In this document: piece by piece, positions 16,424-26,200 of the stretch | Layout of the letters: every line of letters begins with the position of its first letter | Position numbering within the stretch: the first letter of the stretch is position 1 | Origin: JAXMAF01 sp046350555 | GTDB lineage: Bacteria; Planctomycetota; Phycisphaerae; Phycisphaerales; SM1A02 | Assembly (NCBI GenBank): GCA_046350555.1 | Contig: JAXMAF010000018.1 | Location: 50,443-114,442, forward strand | DNA length: 64,000 nucleotides | Direction: 5' to 3' | Notes under the pieces: model-generated | The model's input: the letters and a program-made list of their open reading frames with translations, nothing else | Told to the model about the DNA's origin: nothing | Databases searched by the model: none | Translations under genes and position numbers: made by a program

Positions 16424-18880
16424 TCAAGGGCAATCGCCCCACGCGGAGAGCATGACACCGAGATCGGCGCCATCGACCGCACCGTCGCCCGTCAGATCGG
16501 AGGGCGTGCCGGCGGCGCCCCAGTCGCCAAGGAGCATTCCAAGGTCGGCACCGTCCACGTGACGATCGCGGTTGAGGTCGCCCACGCAGGTGCGCGGACA
16601 CGCCGAGGCGGCAACGGTTGGAACCCATGACGCCCCCGCGGCGACAAGGGCGTTGTTCGAGCCGCCGAACGGAGCGGCATCCGCGGCGGTCGTGCCTTGA
16701 CCTTCGTCGAAGCGCCACCAGGCGACGAGCCCATTGGCCGAGGGCCGAGCCGCGGTTGTCATGTCCTCGACGATCTGCGCTGGGGTCCGCAGCACGTTCC
16801 AGAGGCGCACGTCGTCGATGATGCCATCGAGGAACCACGTGGGAGACTGCCCGGCGGCCAGCGGCACCGCGCCGATGCGCAACCCCTCGCCGGAGACCGA
16901 CGGAGCGCCGGTCGGAGGATCGATCCACGACGCCGGACGCGCCAGGCCGTCCACGTAGATGGTCGCTGGGCCGTCGACGCCGAAGACCGTGCCGATGGCG
17001 ACGTGCACCCAGCGGCCGGCCGGCACGAGACCACCATCGGTGGCGAGGATGGACCAGCCGGGCGCGGCGGCGTTCTTGTAGACGAAGTCGACTCCCCCGT
17101 CGCTGCGCACTCGAAGCTCGTAGTTCGTCGTCGCATCGATCCCCTTGGAGACGATCACGCCGAACGACGACGGCAGGCTCTCGAATCGAAGCCACGCCTC
17201 GATGGTGAGCGAAGCGCCCGACGGCGCCTGAAGCGCCGGGGCGTTTGGCACGAGCGCGAACTTCGGGTTGACGAGCGCGAGTGCGCTGCCGTCGAAGGGC
17301 GAGTACTCCTCGCAGTCGGGAACGCCGTTGCCATTGCAGTCCTTCGCGCACGAGAAGGGCGGCAGATCCGCAGGTCCCTCGGATGCGAGCACGGCGGTGT
17401 TGGCGAACGTGGACGGCGGGACGACGGCCGGCGCGAGCACGACGACCTGCTTGCCAACGGCCGCGCCGCCGAAGACGAAGGCGTCGAAGTCGAATCGCTG
17501 GATCGATCCACTGTCGTACCAGACCACGCGCACGGGATACGCGCCGCCGACGGCATATTGATGCGCCAACAGGACGGTCGGAACGTCGATGGTCGTGCCA
17601 TCGCCCCAGTCGACGGCGACCATCGCCGAGCTCGGATCGAAGCCGACCATGCCGAGGACGAGCGACTCGCCCTCGTGCAGCAGCGCCGGCGGCGGATTGA
17701 ACACCAGCGACTGGAGGTGCGCCGCATCGGCGGCCGCCGCGATGTCGTCGAGGGCCGCCATGGCAATGCCGCCGGCATCGAAGTCGAACGGCAGCCGGTC
17801 GCGGCCGTCCGGCGCGCCCGCATCGCCGGTCGATGCGAAGACCTTGGAGCAACCGTTGCTGGCGCCGCTCTCGAAGGCCGTCTTGAGCGGCAGGTAGAGA
17901 CTTCGGCTTGGATACGCGATGCCTGCGCCCAAGGGATCCGGCACCAGCAGCTCGATGCCCGCGGCGCCGGCCACCAGGTTGGTGAAGTGGACGCAGTTGT
18001 CGAAGATCGCGTTGTACGTGGTCGTGCCCGCGGCGGCGGCGTCGATCTGTTGGATCGCGTAGGCGACCGCGTTTGAGTAATCCGAGCTGCTCACTCGATA
18101 ACAGACCTTGTAGGCCCACGGATGCGATGCGTCCTGGTCCGAGATGACCGCCGGCCCGTTCCAGACGTCTCCGGTGGTCGGATACTTGCCAACGAAGACG
18201 GGCGAGCCATCCTGCGGCAGGAACTCCACCCATGCATGTCCGTTCTGTCCGGTCGGGGCGCCGGGCGTGTAGTCCACGTAGAAGCAGAGCTTGTGCGAAG
18301 TCTTGATGCCCGAGACCTTGAAACCGAGCACGCCGTCGCCGGTGTAGGGCGAAAGGTTGGCGAACATCGTGAAGGCGACCGACGCACCGCAGGTGTCGAG
18401 TGGAAGCAGGTTCACGGGAGTCGGGTCGCCGGACCATCCGCCCGACGTGACAAAGTTCGAGCCGATCGGGTTGTCGCCCCACGTGAGCCATGCCCATGCG
18501 TACGCCGCCTCCGGATGTACCGCGAAGTAGGCGTCGAAGAGCGGCTGGTATGAGCAGCATCCGAGGTCGCCGAGGCCGAGTTGGTAGCTCGTCAGCGCCG
18601 GCGTCGTCGTGACGGCGAAGTTCTCGACCGTGTAGAGATCGTCGGGCTGTTCATCGAAGTAGAACTTGAGGCCAACGCTCACCGACGATGCGCCGAAGAC
18701 AAAGCCCGGCGCATCCTGGAACTCGATGATCCCGTCGGGGCCGAGGCCGGAACCATCCTGCGCGTGCGCAGGATTGACCCCCAGCATGAACTGCGTCTCG
18801 GCGTCGCATGGCGGCGAGACGAGGGCAACCGGCCAGGCGAAGGCGAGCACGAGCGGCGACGAGTGGATTCGGATGGGCAC
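16424..18880 (-). CDS. Secreted multidomain dockerin protein with PKD-like and LamG-like domains
   Basis: The GTG start at 18880 is chosen because AGGAGG lies about 10 nt upstream and a signal peptide follows (about 1-26). Longer in-frame extensions lack both. The 818-residue product has an N-terminal region with YAWAWLTWGDNPIGSNF and NAIFDNCVHFTNLVAGAAG. Next come a PKD-like domain (AVDWGDGTTIDVPTV, HQYAVGGAYPVRV) and a LamG/concanavalin-like domain at about 540-720 (LTIEAWLRFESLP, GRWVHVAIG, FLDGIIDDVRLWNVLRT). A dockerin-like pair ends the protein (DLNRDRHVDGADLG, DLTGDGAVDGADLG). NCVHFTNLVAGAAG recalls LRAT/NlpC-like cysteine motifs, so a hydrolase activity is conceivable but unproven. 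Confidence 0.85.
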   Translation of the reverse strand: MPIRIHSSPLVLAFAWPVALVSPPCDAETQFMLGVNPAHAQDGSGLGPDGIIEFQDAPGFVFGASSVSVGLKFYFDEQPDDLYTVENFAVTTTPALTSYQLGLGDLGCCSYQPLFDAYFAVHPEAAYAWAWLTWGDNPIGSNFVTSGGWSGDPTPVNLLPLDTCGASVAFTMFANLSPYTGDGVLGFKVSGIKTSHKLCFYVDYTPGAPTGQNGHAWVEFLPQDGSPVFVGKYPTTGDVWNGPAVISDQDASHPWAYKVCYRVSSSDYSNAVAYAIQQIDAAAAGTTTYNAIFDNCVHFTNLVAGAAGIELLVPDPLGAGIAYPSRSLYLPLKTAFESGASNGCSKVFASTGDAGAPDGRDRLPFDFDAGGIAMAALDDIAAAADAAHLQSLVFNPPPALLHEGESLVLGMVGFDPSSAMVAVDWGDGTTIDVPTVLLAHQYAVGGAYPVRVVWYDSGSIQRFDFDAFVFGGAAVGKQVVVLAPAVVPPSTFANTAVLASEGPADLPPFSCAKDCNGNGVPDCEEYSPFDGSALALVNPKFALVPNAPALQAPSGASLTIEAWLRFESLPSSFGVIVSKGIDATTNYELRVRSDGGVDFVYKNAAAPGWSILATDGGLVPAGRWVHVAIGTVFGVDGPATIYVDGLARPASWIDPPTGAPSVSGEGLRIGAVPLAAGQSPTWFLDGIIDDVRLWNVLRTPAQIVEDMTTAARPSANGLVAWWRFDEGQGTTAADAAPFGGSNNALVAAGASWVPTVAASACPRTCVGDLNRDRHVDGADLGMLLGDWGAAGTPSDLTGDGAVDGADLGVMLSAWGDCP

Positions 18881-19322
18881 GGGGCGATTCCTCCTGTGAC
18901 ACGCGTCCCAGTTGACGCTCTCGTCCCACCAAGGCCCAGTCCCACCCCGAGATGCCACTGTCGGCAAGGGGCCGAACGCATCTAAGGTCTGCTGGAATCC
19001 GTGTGAGACGACGGTCGAGGCCCGGAACGGTCCTTGGAATTGAACCATGAATGTGCTCCGAACGGAATGCCCTGGCGCGAGGCGATCCGCGCGGCGGAGG
19101 TCGATGCAGGGATGCAGGCAGGCATGGCGACGGATCCGGGCCACTCCGGCGGAAGCTCGACATGGCGCAGATCGGGGATGTTTCCCTATTGGCCACAGCG
19201 ACGGGTTTCGGTACGGTCCATCGTGCGTGCACCCACCGTGCCGCGGCGACTTCCGCCAACGTGCATCGCTCGACGAACGTGATCGCCAGGCGCGATCGAG
19301 AGCCGCTCCCGGAGAACCTTCC
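18881..19322. other. Intergenic region between divergent dockerin genes
   Basis: This 442-bp gap holds the ribosome binding site AGGAGG of the leftward gene at its left edge and GGAGA of the rightward metallopeptidase gene at its right edge. Two divergent promoters are expected. I see no gene, hairpin or repeat I can defend. Confidence 0.35.
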
Positions 19323-22277
19323 ATGTCATCCAGCCACCTGCGTCGCGATCGCTGTTCGCATGCCGTCCCGACGATCCGTCTGACCGACCTTGGTCGGCTT
19401 CTGCCGGCGCTTGCCTGCTTCACCCTGAGCGCGGCCGCCATTGCTGGTCCCCCGCCAGCCGCGGATGCGCTCACCGAGAACAGCGCGGGTTCATGGTCGG
19501 CGGCGGCGGAGTTCGCCTCCGCGTCGACGAGCGACTCGAACGACGCGGTCGTCGGCGCCTCGTCGGTGCGCTTCGACACCACGGGAGGCTTCGACACCTG
19601 GCTCTGGTCGCCGCCGGCGAAGGACGCGGCGTGGGACCTCACCGGTAGCGGCGGCCTGCGCTTCTGGGTGAAGGCCGACAACCCCAACTGCTGCGGCTTC
19701 CAAAATGGCTCGCCGTGGATCCGGATCTTCACCGCGCCGAACAGCTACGCCGAGCTGCACGCGAACTCCGATCTCCTCGACGACGCCATCGGAGCGTGGA
19801 TCCAGCTCGACGTTCCATACGCCGGCGACGAGACGTGGACGCGCTCCGACGTGGGCGCGCCGAACCTGGCCAGCGTGCAGTGGATCGAGATCCACGCCGA
19901 CACGTGGGAGGCGGGCTTCACGCTCTGGATCGACGGGCTGGCGTTCGATCTTCCGATCCAGCCGCCCCAGGCGCTCCGCGCGTATGCGGGCAACCATCGC
20001 GTCGATCTCTCCTGGAACGCCTATCCGACCGCGGGCGTCGCGCACCTCAACATCTACCGATCGACCGCCCCCTTCGTCGACACCACCGGCATGACGCCGA
20101 TCGCCGCCGTCGCGGCGTCGGCGACGGCCTACACCGACGCCGCCGCGCTCAACGGCACCAGCTACCACTACGCCGTGACGGCGGTCTTCGCCGCCGGCCC
20201 CGAGACGAACGGCGTCGAATCGGTCGGCCCGCGCACGCCGCGCGACGAGACCGACCTTCAGGTCGCGTCGATCAGCCGCACGCCGCGCTTTCCGCGGTAC
20301 GCGCCGACCTACGACGGCGTGCTCGTCACCGAGCCCGAAGGCTTCGGCCCTTACTGGTTCTCCGCGGCCACCGGCCTTGGCGAAGGACAGACGGCGCAGA
20401 CGAAGCGATTCCCCGATCTCGGCGAACCGGTCACATGGACGGCCACGGTGCGCAACCGCGGCACCAACCCATGGACGGGCACGCTCAGCGCCACGTGGAC
20501 CTACGACGGCGTCACAGAACCGCAGTCCATCCCGGGACTCTCGCTGGCGCCGGGCCAGACCACGACGCTCTCCATCGTGCGACCGTGGCCGGCATCACCG
20601 GTCGAGGTCTCGTGCGCCATCGCGGTGAACGACGCTCGCGCCGAGAACAACACCCGCTCGATCGCCAGCAACTCGGTCGCATTCCTCTCGTTCGTCGACC
20701 GCACGTACGCCGAGGACTTCCGCGAGGAGACGCCGGGCTACCCCGACGCGACCTCCGACGACATGATCGACTGGCTCCATCTGCACATGGATCGCTTCAA
20801 CGAGCTCTTCGCGGAGGCGGGCTGCGCCAAGCGCGTCCACTTCGACGTGCTCGCGATGCTCGACGACGATGCGCCGGATCCAGCGGTCGAGACGATCGAC
20901 TTCGCGATCTTCCCGTTCCGCTACCGCGCCGGCGAAGGCACGCTTCGCGGCTCGGGCTACTACCACCGCGACGAGGATCTCGACTACGGACTCCTGCACG
21001 AGATGGGCCATCAGCTCGGATTGATCGACCTCTACCGCCTCAACGTCGATCCCGCGCAGAACGCGGTGAACGGCACCGGCCACAACGCGGTCGCGTGCCT
21101 CATGAACGGCGTCTCGCCCTTCCTCTCGGCCAGCAGCGCCGACGCGATGACGCGCTGGCTGAACGTCGCCCACGGCTACTTCGGCCAGTACCTCTACGCC
21201 CTGCCCGAGTCGATCGGCGTGCGGATCCTCGGCGCGAACCGGGCACCCCTCGCCGGCGCGACCGTGCGCGTCTACCAGAAGTGCGAGCGACCCGGGCTCG
21301 GCGAGGTGATCACCGACCAGGTGAAGTTCACCGGCACCACCGGCGCAGACGGCGTGTACATGCTTCCCAACGTGCCCATCGACACGGCGCTCGTGCCGCC
21401 GACGTTCGCGGGCGACGCCCTCGGACCGAACCCCTTTGGATACGTCGCGGTCGTCGGCACCAACGGCGTCTTCCTGCTCGAGGTCGAGTACCAGGGCATC
21501 GTCGACTTTGCGTGGCTGGACATCACCGAGTGCAACGTGGCGTATGCGCAGGGTCAGACCACGAGCGCCATCCTCGACAAGTCCGTCCATCTCGGCGGGC
21601 CGATCCAGCTCTACCCGCCAGAGGAACTCACCGAGCTCAACGCCTCCGACTGGACCTGGTGGGCGCAGGACGGAACCGTGACGCTCGCCGACGACGGCGC
21701 GCTCGTGAAGGCGGGACGCGCCTCGTTGCGCGCGGTCGCGACGGGCGGCTTCGACACGGCGATCGTCTATCCCGGCGCCTTCAACGCCCAGTGGAACCTC
21801 TCCGCCGTCACGACGCTCTCGGGCTGGTTCCGCGCGGAGAATCCCAACATCGGCTTCCAGAACCAGAGCCCGTGGGTGCGGCTGCTCTCCGTCGACGGAT
21901 CGATCGAGCTGCGGCCGTCGGGCGACATCCTCAACGACGCCATCGGACAGTGGATCTTCCTGGAGATTCCGCTCGCCGGCGACCGATCCTGGACGCGCGT
22001 CGAATCGGGCGCCCCGGACATCACGCACATCAACGGCGTCGAGATCCACGCCGACACGTGGGGCGCCGGCTTCACGCTCTGGATGGACGGGCTTCATTTC
22101 GACCCGAATCCAACCCCGCCCGTCGTCGGCGACCTGAACGGCGACGGCATGGTCGACGGCGCCGATCTCGGACTCCTCCTCGGCGCCTGGGGCACCAACG
22201 ACCCGCTCGCCGACCTCGACGGCAACGGCGTCGTCGACGGCGCCGACCTTGGGCTGCTTCTCGGAGGCTGGACGTAG
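19323..22277 (+). CDS. Secreted zinc-metallopeptidase-like dockerin protein
   Basis: The 984-residue product has a signal region ending about 42 (AAAIAG). An N-terminal carbohydrate-binding-like sandwich (RFDTTGGFDTWLW, IEIHADTWEAGFTLWIDGL) is followed by a fibronectin-type-III domain (PPQALRAYAGNHRVDLSWN) and a CARDB-like domain (WTATVRNRGTNPWTGTLSA). A peptidase region contains HEMGHQLGLID, first zinc-ligand His at about 559 and catalytic Glu 560. A second copy of the sandwich (IEIHADTW replaced by VEIHADTWGAG) precedes two dockerin loops. The HExxHxxGxxD motif fits an Asp-ligand zincin. The duplicated sandwich domains flanking the protease suggest substrate targeting. Confidence 0.88.
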   Translation: MSSSHLRRDRCSHAVPTIRLTDLGRLLPALACFTLSAAAIAGPPPAADALTENSAGSWSAAAEFASASTSDSNDAVVGASSVRFDTTGGFDTWLWSPPAKDAAWDLTGSGGLRFWVKADNPNCCGFQNGSPWIRIFTAPNSYAELHANSDLLDDAIGAWIQLDVPYAGDETWTRSDVGAPNLASVQWIEIHADTWEAGFTLWIDGLAFDLPIQPPQALRAYAGNHRVDLSWNAYPTAGVAHLNIYRSTAPFVDTTGMTPIAAVAASATAYTDAAALNGTSYHYAVTAVFAAGPETNGVESVGPRTPRDETDLQVASISRTPRFPRYAPTYDGVLVTEPEGFGPYWFSAATGLGEGQTAQTKRFPDLGEPVTWTATVRNRGTNPWTGTLSATWTYDGVTEPQSIPGLSLAPGQTTTLSIVRPWPASPVEVSCAIAVNDARAENNTRSIASNSVAFLSFVDRTYAEDFREETPGYPDATSDDMIDWLHLHMDRFNELFAEAGCAKRVHFDVLAMLDDDAPDPAVETIDFAIFPFRYRAGEGTLRGSGYYHRDEDLDYGLLHEMGHQLGLIDLYRLNVDPAQNAVNGTGHNAVACLMNGVSPFLSASSADAMTRWLNVAHGYFGQYLYALPESIGVRILGANRAPLAGATVRVYQKCERPGLGEVITDQVKFTGTTGADGVYMLPNVPIDTALVPPTFAGDALGPNPFGYVAVVGTNGVFLLEVEYQGIVDFAWLDITECNVAYAQGQTTSAILDKSVHLGGPIQLYPPEELTELNASDWTWWAQDGTVTLADDGALVKAGRASLRAVATGGFDTAIVYPGAFNAQWNLSAVTTLSGWFRAENPNIGFQNQSPWVRLLSVDGSIELRPSGDILNDAIGQWIFLEIPLAGDRSWTRVESGAPDITHINGVEIHADTWGAGFTLWMDGLHFDPNPTPPVVGDLNGDGMVDGADLGLLLGAWGTNDPLADLDGNGVVDGADLGLLLGGWT

Positions 22278-22354
22278 GGCGGCGCGATGTCGGCGGAGCG
22301 CCCGCGCACGGCGCACCGCGCGCCCGCGACGACCTCCGTCCTACACTGCCCCGC

Positions 22355-23008
22355 ATGTCCTCACTGTCCGCAGCACTCGACACAGGAGGCAACGCCGGAC
22401 TCGACGCGAAGGTGCTCGTGCTCAATCGCGTCTATGCGGCGATTCGCGTCGTCGATGCGCGGAAGGCGTTCACGCTGCTGGCCAAGGAGGTCGCGGAGGT
22501 CATCGCGATCGAGGATGGCCGCTACGTCAACTACGACTTCGCGACGTGGGCCGAGGTCGCCGCGTTCCAGAAGCAGTACGAGGAGCACCACCACGACTGG
22601 GTGCGCACCGCGCGCATCGTGATCGCGGTTCCCAAGATCATCCGCCTCTTCGGCTACGACCGCTTCCCGCGCGAGCACGTCAAGCTCAATCGGCGCAACA
22701 TCTACGCGCGCGACGGCAACCGCTGCCAGTACTGCGGCGACCGCTTCTCGACCAAGGAACTGACCTTGGACCACATCTCGCCGCGCGTGCAGGGCGGCGA
22801 CAATTCGTGGACGAACCTCGTCTGCGCGTGCGTGAAGTGCAACGCCCGCAAGGGCGGCCGCACGCCCGACCAGGCGGGCATGAAGCTCATCCGCCGGCCG
22901 GTGAAGCCCAGGCGGAACCCGGCGATCACCATCCGTCTCGGTTCGCCGAAGTACCAGTCGTGGAAGGCGTTCCTCGACGAGGCGTATTGGACGGTGGAGC
23001 TGCGGTAG
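22355..23008 (+). CDS. HNH endonuclease family protein
   Basis: The 217-residue product carries a C-terminal HNH nuclease domain. It has the zinc-binding CQYC pair, the core LTLDHISPRVQGG with catalytic His, NLVCACVKCNARKG with the second Cys pair, and a following Arg-rich tail. The N-terminal half (KVLVLNRVYAAIRVVDARKAFTLL) matches the stand-alone HNH_5-type proteins that are widespread and usually not tied to a mobile element. No phage or restriction gene lies nearby. A TACACT box 10-15 nt before the ATG could be a -10 element. Confidence 0.92.
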   Translation: MSSLSAALDTGGNAGLDAKVLVLNRVYAAIRVVDARKAFTLLAKEVAEVIAIEDGRYVNYDFATWAEVAAFQKQYEEHHHDWVRTARIVIAVPKIIRLFGYDRFPREHVKLNRRNIYARDGNRCQYCGDRFSTKELTLDHISPRVQGGDNSWTNLVCACVKCNARKGGRTPDQAGMKLIRRPVKPRRNPAITIRLGSPKYQSWKAFLDEAYWTVELR

Positions 23009-23011
23009 GCC

Positions 23012-23110
23012 CTATGTGGCGGGCTTGGTGCGCTTGGCGCACTTCGCGCAGCGCGCCTTCCCGGCGAGGCGGGCCGATGTGTGACGCGACCGCAGATCGC
23101 ACGTCGGCAT
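23012..23110 (-). CDS. Possible 32-residue Cys/Lys-rich small protein
   Basis: This short frame, opposite to and just after the HNH gene, encodes a basic peptide with CxxC near its C-terminus (GKARCAKCAKRTKPAT). Codon choice (AAG, CGC, GCC) resembles real genes of the window, and the peptide looks like a half zinc ribbon. There is no clear ribosome binding site, so this is a tentative call. Confidence 0.22.
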   Translation of the reverse strand: MPTCDLRSRHTSARLAGKARCAKCAKRTKPAT

Positions 23111-23263
23111 CGGCGGCCATGAACTGGTCGTGGGTCGGCTAGCGCACGTGTCGACGATTGGCGCCCGCATGCTCTCCGGATCCGCGCGTCTGTTGATTCG
23201 CGTCTCCCCTGCGCACACACTGCGCCGGCTGGCGTCTGTCGTGCGGCCCGCGGGAGTTTCACG

Positions 23264-26200
23264 ATGCCCACTCGATCCGACGGCGGCGGCGTTTCCGGGG
23301 TGTCGGTCGTCGTGCTCATTGCGCTCGTGGGCCTGACCGGCTTCTACGTCGGAACGAAGCCGCTTCAGAAGGCGACGCCGAAGCGCGACACGATGCTCTG
23401 GCGCGAGGATCTGCCGGGAAAGGTCCCGGCGTTCCTGTGGCAGGATCCGCTCCAGGCGACCATGCAGGCGGCGACGGACGCGACCCGACAGTTCGACGCT
23501 GAGAAGCCCGACGAGAACGGCGCGCGTCCGCTGCGCGACGCGGCGATCGGCCAGCTCCTCGAGCTGCTCGCCACGCGCGGCCCGAACCCGGGGCCCGGCG
23601 GGCGCCGGCTCGTCCTGGCGACGCTCTGCAACGGAAGCGCATGGCCGACGACCGAGGAACAGCGCATCCGAGACCGCTACGCGATCGTGAGCGCCCTGAG
23701 CGAGGCCGGATACGTGCCGACCAGCCGCGACTTCATCGACTTCTTCCTGAGCCCGTCGCTCGGTCGCATCTCGCGCGAGCTCCCGGAGCGCGACGGTCCG
23801 GGCGGATCGGCGGGTCGCCCCGTGGCCGTTCCATACGAGTGGTTCCGGCGCGATCGCGCCGCGAGCGCGGCGCCGAGGTTCGACTCGGTGCTCCTGCTCT
23901 GGCTGCGGACCGACAAGATCCCGGCACGCCGGAACCTTCGGGCGCTCGACGGCGTCCTTGGCGAGACGCTCGCGGCGCTGCCGTCCACGGAGACGCGGCT
24001 CGCGCTGCTCACCGGCTCGTCGGACCGGATCGTCGACCTGCTCACCGAACAGCGCGAGCTGCCCAACGTCGGCCCCGATGGCGCGCCGCCGCTGCCGGGC
24101 CTGGCGCGGCTCGCCCATGTGGAGGTCATCGACTGGTCGGCCACGATCGGCAGCGCCCTGCTCGAGGCGCGGCTCGCCGGCGGCGCCGCGATCCCTCGCC
24201 CGGATGCCGAATTCACGCTTCCCGCGACGTCGACCACGATCCGCCTCCATCGGACCATCGGCACCGATCGCGACCTGTTGGCGCTCATCCTGCGCGAGCT
24301 CCAGTTGCGCGGCGTCGACCCGGCGGCCGATCCGCGCACCGCGATCGCGCTGGTTCACGAGCAGGACTCGATCTATGCCCGGTCGATGCCGCCCGTGCTG
24401 CGGGCGCTGCTGTGGGAACGGGCGCGCCGTTCCGTGGTCGGGCCGGGCGAGGTCTCGTCCGACGCCATCGCCGCGGCGCGGCGCGAGTTCGAGTCGAGCG
24501 CCTGTCTCACGTACGCGTTCCTGCGCGGCGTCGACGGCCAGCTTCCCGGCGACCGCGATGCCGAAGGCGCGCCGACGAATCCCGGCCGCGGCGCCACGAC
24601 CTCGCTGCTGCCCAACCCGATCGAGCAGCCGGCGCTCGGCGCGAGCGAGCGGCCGATCGGGCGCGGCCAGCTCGACTACATCCGACGGTTGGTCGCCGAT
24701 CTTCGCAACGACATCGCGCTCCAGTCGGAGCGCGGGGGACGGGAGATCCGCGCCATCGGCGTCGTCGGCAGTTCATGGGAGGACAAGATCCCCATCGTCC
24801 AGGCGATCCGCGAGGCGCTTCCAGACAAGCTGATCTTCACCAACGACCTGGAGGCGATGTACGCCCATCCGGCGTTCGCCGACACGATGCGCAACCTCGT
24901 GGTCGCCTCGCACTACGACCTCTCGCTCGGGCCGTCGTTGCAGCGCCAGACGCCGCCGTTCCGAAGCAGCTACCAGACGTCGCTCTTCCTCGCGACGCTG
25001 CTCGCCGTCGAGCAGCCGGAGGCGACCGCGATCGTCGAGCGCCGCGAGCAGGCGGGCAACTCGGACGTCGTCGGCCGGCTCGGCGATCGCACGCTGCCCG
25101 GCGAGTCGGTGGCCCAGATCGCCGAGATCGGCTTCGATGGGCCGCGCCGGCTCGCGATCGATCGGCACGTCGAGGCGCCGGTCGTGGATCGAGCCGCCGC
25201 CGCCGCGCTCTTCCCGGCGGCGCCGACCCCGCGCGGCATGCCCAATCCCTACTCGCGCCGGACGTGGCGCCTGGTGGCGTTCGGCGCCGTCGGTCTGGCC
25301 GGGATCGTGGCGCTCGGCGTCTACGCGTGGCAGCTCCTGCGGCGACCCGATCACTGGGCGCCGTTGAAGGCGAACCGCGCGTCGTGGAGTCCGCGCTCGG
25401 ACTGGCGCGAGATGTTCGGCGCGCGGCACGTGGCGGTGCTCCTCGTCGCGATCGTCGCATGGGCGGCGCTGATCGTCTTCCTGGCGTGGATCCAGACCCG
25501 CCCCGACGAGGAGCCCGCGGCGCTGCTCGAAGGCATCAGCGTCTGGCCGTCGTCGATCCTCCGGCTGGCGGTGGTGGCGCTCGCGGCGGGGCTGCTCGTC
25601 TCGATGTGGCGGCTCTCGCTCGACAACGCCCGGCGGATCGGAGATCGCTTCGGCTTCGCGACCGTCCCGCGCGACCGGCCCGGCGACTGGCTTGGCGAGG
25701 TCGTCGGCTGGTTCCGGCCGTGGCGGCGCGCGGTGCCCGGTTCACCGGTCCACCCACCGGCGCCGCACCCGCTCTGGGTCGTCGGCTGGCGCAGCGATCC
25801 GTCGATCGATCGCGGCGAGGCCGTCTGGTTCGGCTACCTTCGACGCGGTCGCGTCGTGGCGCGGAGCATCCGTGCGCTGATCCTGCTCGCGCTCTATCTG
25901 GGCGTGATGATCGGCCCGCTGGCCTTCGCGTTCGAGACGCCGCCAATCGTGCGCGGCTGGCTCGCCCGGAGCACGCACCCTTGGCTCATGATCGCGTCGT
26001 GGGCCGCAGTGCTCTTCGTGACCATCGCGGTGTGGGACGCGAGCAACCTCTGCACCCGCCTGCTGGACAACCTCGCGGTGCTGCCGCTGCGCGGGCGCTG
26101 GGGGCGCGCGGCCCGCGCCTGGGCGCGCTCGGAGGCGGGCGTGCGCGGACTCGCCGCGCAGGCGTACCTCACGGTCCGGCTCGTCGCCGATCGGACCAAG

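Noticed and set aside
19715..23008. Very long plus-strand frame joining the metallopeptidase region to the HNH gene
   Set aside because: The first 880 residues are an out-of-frame reading of the peptidase gene; only the last 217 residues (HNH) are real.
22355..23008. HNH gene as a homing endonuclease or restriction enzyme
   Set aside because: It lies in no intron or intein and has no methylase partner; stand-alone HNH_5-type proteins are common housekeeping genes.
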